Part shown: positions 63,736 through 64,000 of the stretch, piece by piece
Layout: every line of letters begins with the position of its first letter
Numbering within the stretch: position 1 is the stretch's first letter
Position numbers and translations under genes: made by a program
The notes under the pieces: model-generated
What the model was told of the DNA's origin: nothing
The model's input: only the letters and a program-made list of their open reading frames with translations
The model's database searches: none
Source of the DNA: Kaistella haifensis DSM 19056
GTDB taxonomy: Bacteria; Bacteroidota; Bacteroidia; Flavobacteriales; Weeksellaceae
DNA length: 64,000 nt
NCBI RefSeq assembly: GCF_000735695.2
Contig: NZ_JASZ02000004.1
Coordinates: forward strand, 62,001-126,000
Reading direction: 5' to 3'

Positions 63736-64000
63736 ATGTTATATCAAAGAAGTTCAGCTTTATTCGATGAAGCGTATCAATATATTCCGGGTGGAGTGAA
63801 TTCTCCGGTTCGAGCTTTCAAATCTGTAGGCGGCGTTCCTATTTTCATGAAATCTGCGAAAGGTGCTTATATGACCGATGCGGATGATAATACGTACATT
63901 GATTATATTAATTCTTGGGGGCCCGCAATTTTGGGACATACGCATCCAGAAGTCTTGGAAGCCATAAAAAAGCAAGCTGAAAATGGTTTTTCCTACGGAA
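63736..64000 (+). CDS. hemL: glutamate-1-semialdehyde 2,1-aminomutase (5' part, cut by window end)
   Basis: ATG at 63736 followed by [20 protein letters not shown], then [20 protein letters not shown], and [20 protein letters not shown] with [13 protein letters not shown]: the diagnostic HemL N-terminus of a class III aminotransferase making 5-aminolevulinate for haem and corrinoids. 88 codons are visible, open to the last base. The rest lies outside the window. Confidence 0.95.
   Translation, partial: MLYQRSSALFDEAYQYIPGGVNSPVRAFKSVGGVPIFMKSAKGAYMTDADDNTYIDYINSWGPAILGHTHPEVLEAIKKQAENGFSYG

Overview
The window is AT-rich chromosomal DNA from a member of the Bacteroidota, most likely a Chryseobacterium/Kaistella-type Flavobacteriales. 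The evidence is the family content (DUF4290-murA pair, DUF6952, DUF5522, PafA phosphatase, haem-binding DUF/DCC pair, J-KTSC protein, NdpA-like protein), the weak Shine-Dalgarno sites, and the repeated TAnnTTTG promoter motif, several times with TTG or TTTG 19-20 bp upstream.

Region by region. 1-4489: glyoxylate shunt (isocitrate lyase, cut by the left edge, and malate synthase) divergent from a ScfR/RamB-type regulator, with a perfect 18-bp palindrome between them. 4535-16434: housekeeping genes (comF, upp, der, DUF4290, murA, DCC and haem-binding proteins, a peroxiredoxin-thioredoxin-DUF6952 operon, a lipoprotein, a GNAT enzyme, DUF421, uvrA). 16800-17474: YceI lipoprotein. 17475-24210: accessory island with a 1.4-kb degraded stretch, a DUF262/HNH protein and a 1045-residue restriction-methylation fusion, bracketed by diverged repeats and ending next to tRNA-Ala(GGC). 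24386-28898: methyltransferase, hisS, HRDC protein, ssb, Gfo/Idh/MocA oxidoreductase. 29009-35890: a six-gene phosphorelay (REC-kinase, large CHASE3/GAF hybrid kinase, two single receivers, stand-alone CheR and CheB) with no chemoreceptor, CheA or CheW nearby; rlmF follows. 37016-39740: a FAD monooxygenase with an N-terminal DnaJ-type zinc motif, an antitoxin/PIN-toxin cassette lying between two copies of a 20-bp sequence, and a J-domain/KTSC protein.

39991-46472: tyrS, a desaturase, a 576-bp gene-free stretch, an esterase, a second esterase broken by a nonsense codon and truncated by an IS1595-type element, and a TIGR01777 oxidoreductase. 46500-53400: a light/pigment locus in which a MarR regulator diverges from crtI-crtB-(unknown)-crtZ-lycopene cyclase-SRPBCC-photolyase. 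This gene set accounts for geranylgeranyl-PP to zeaxanthin-type carotenoids plus DNA photorepair, with GGPP synthase supplied from elsewhere. 53698-64000: NdpA-like protein, a Nei/Fpg-like protein lacking the catalytic Pro-Glu, cysteine synthesis (cysK, epsC), mdh, pafA, small lipoprotein and Cys-rich genes, a GC-rich dispersed-type repeat, an ACC deaminase-like enzyme, a glucosaminidase with LysM repeats, and the start of hemL.

The candidates most worth a second look are the DUF262 + restriction-methylation pair with an AT-rich recognition segment, the receptor-less CheB/CheR phosphorelay, the toxin-antitoxin cassette carrying a copied gene 3' end, the zinc-finger/FAD fusion, the glycosylase paralogue without its catalytic residues, and the TAnnTTTG-N4-ATG promoters that predict leaderless mRNAs.
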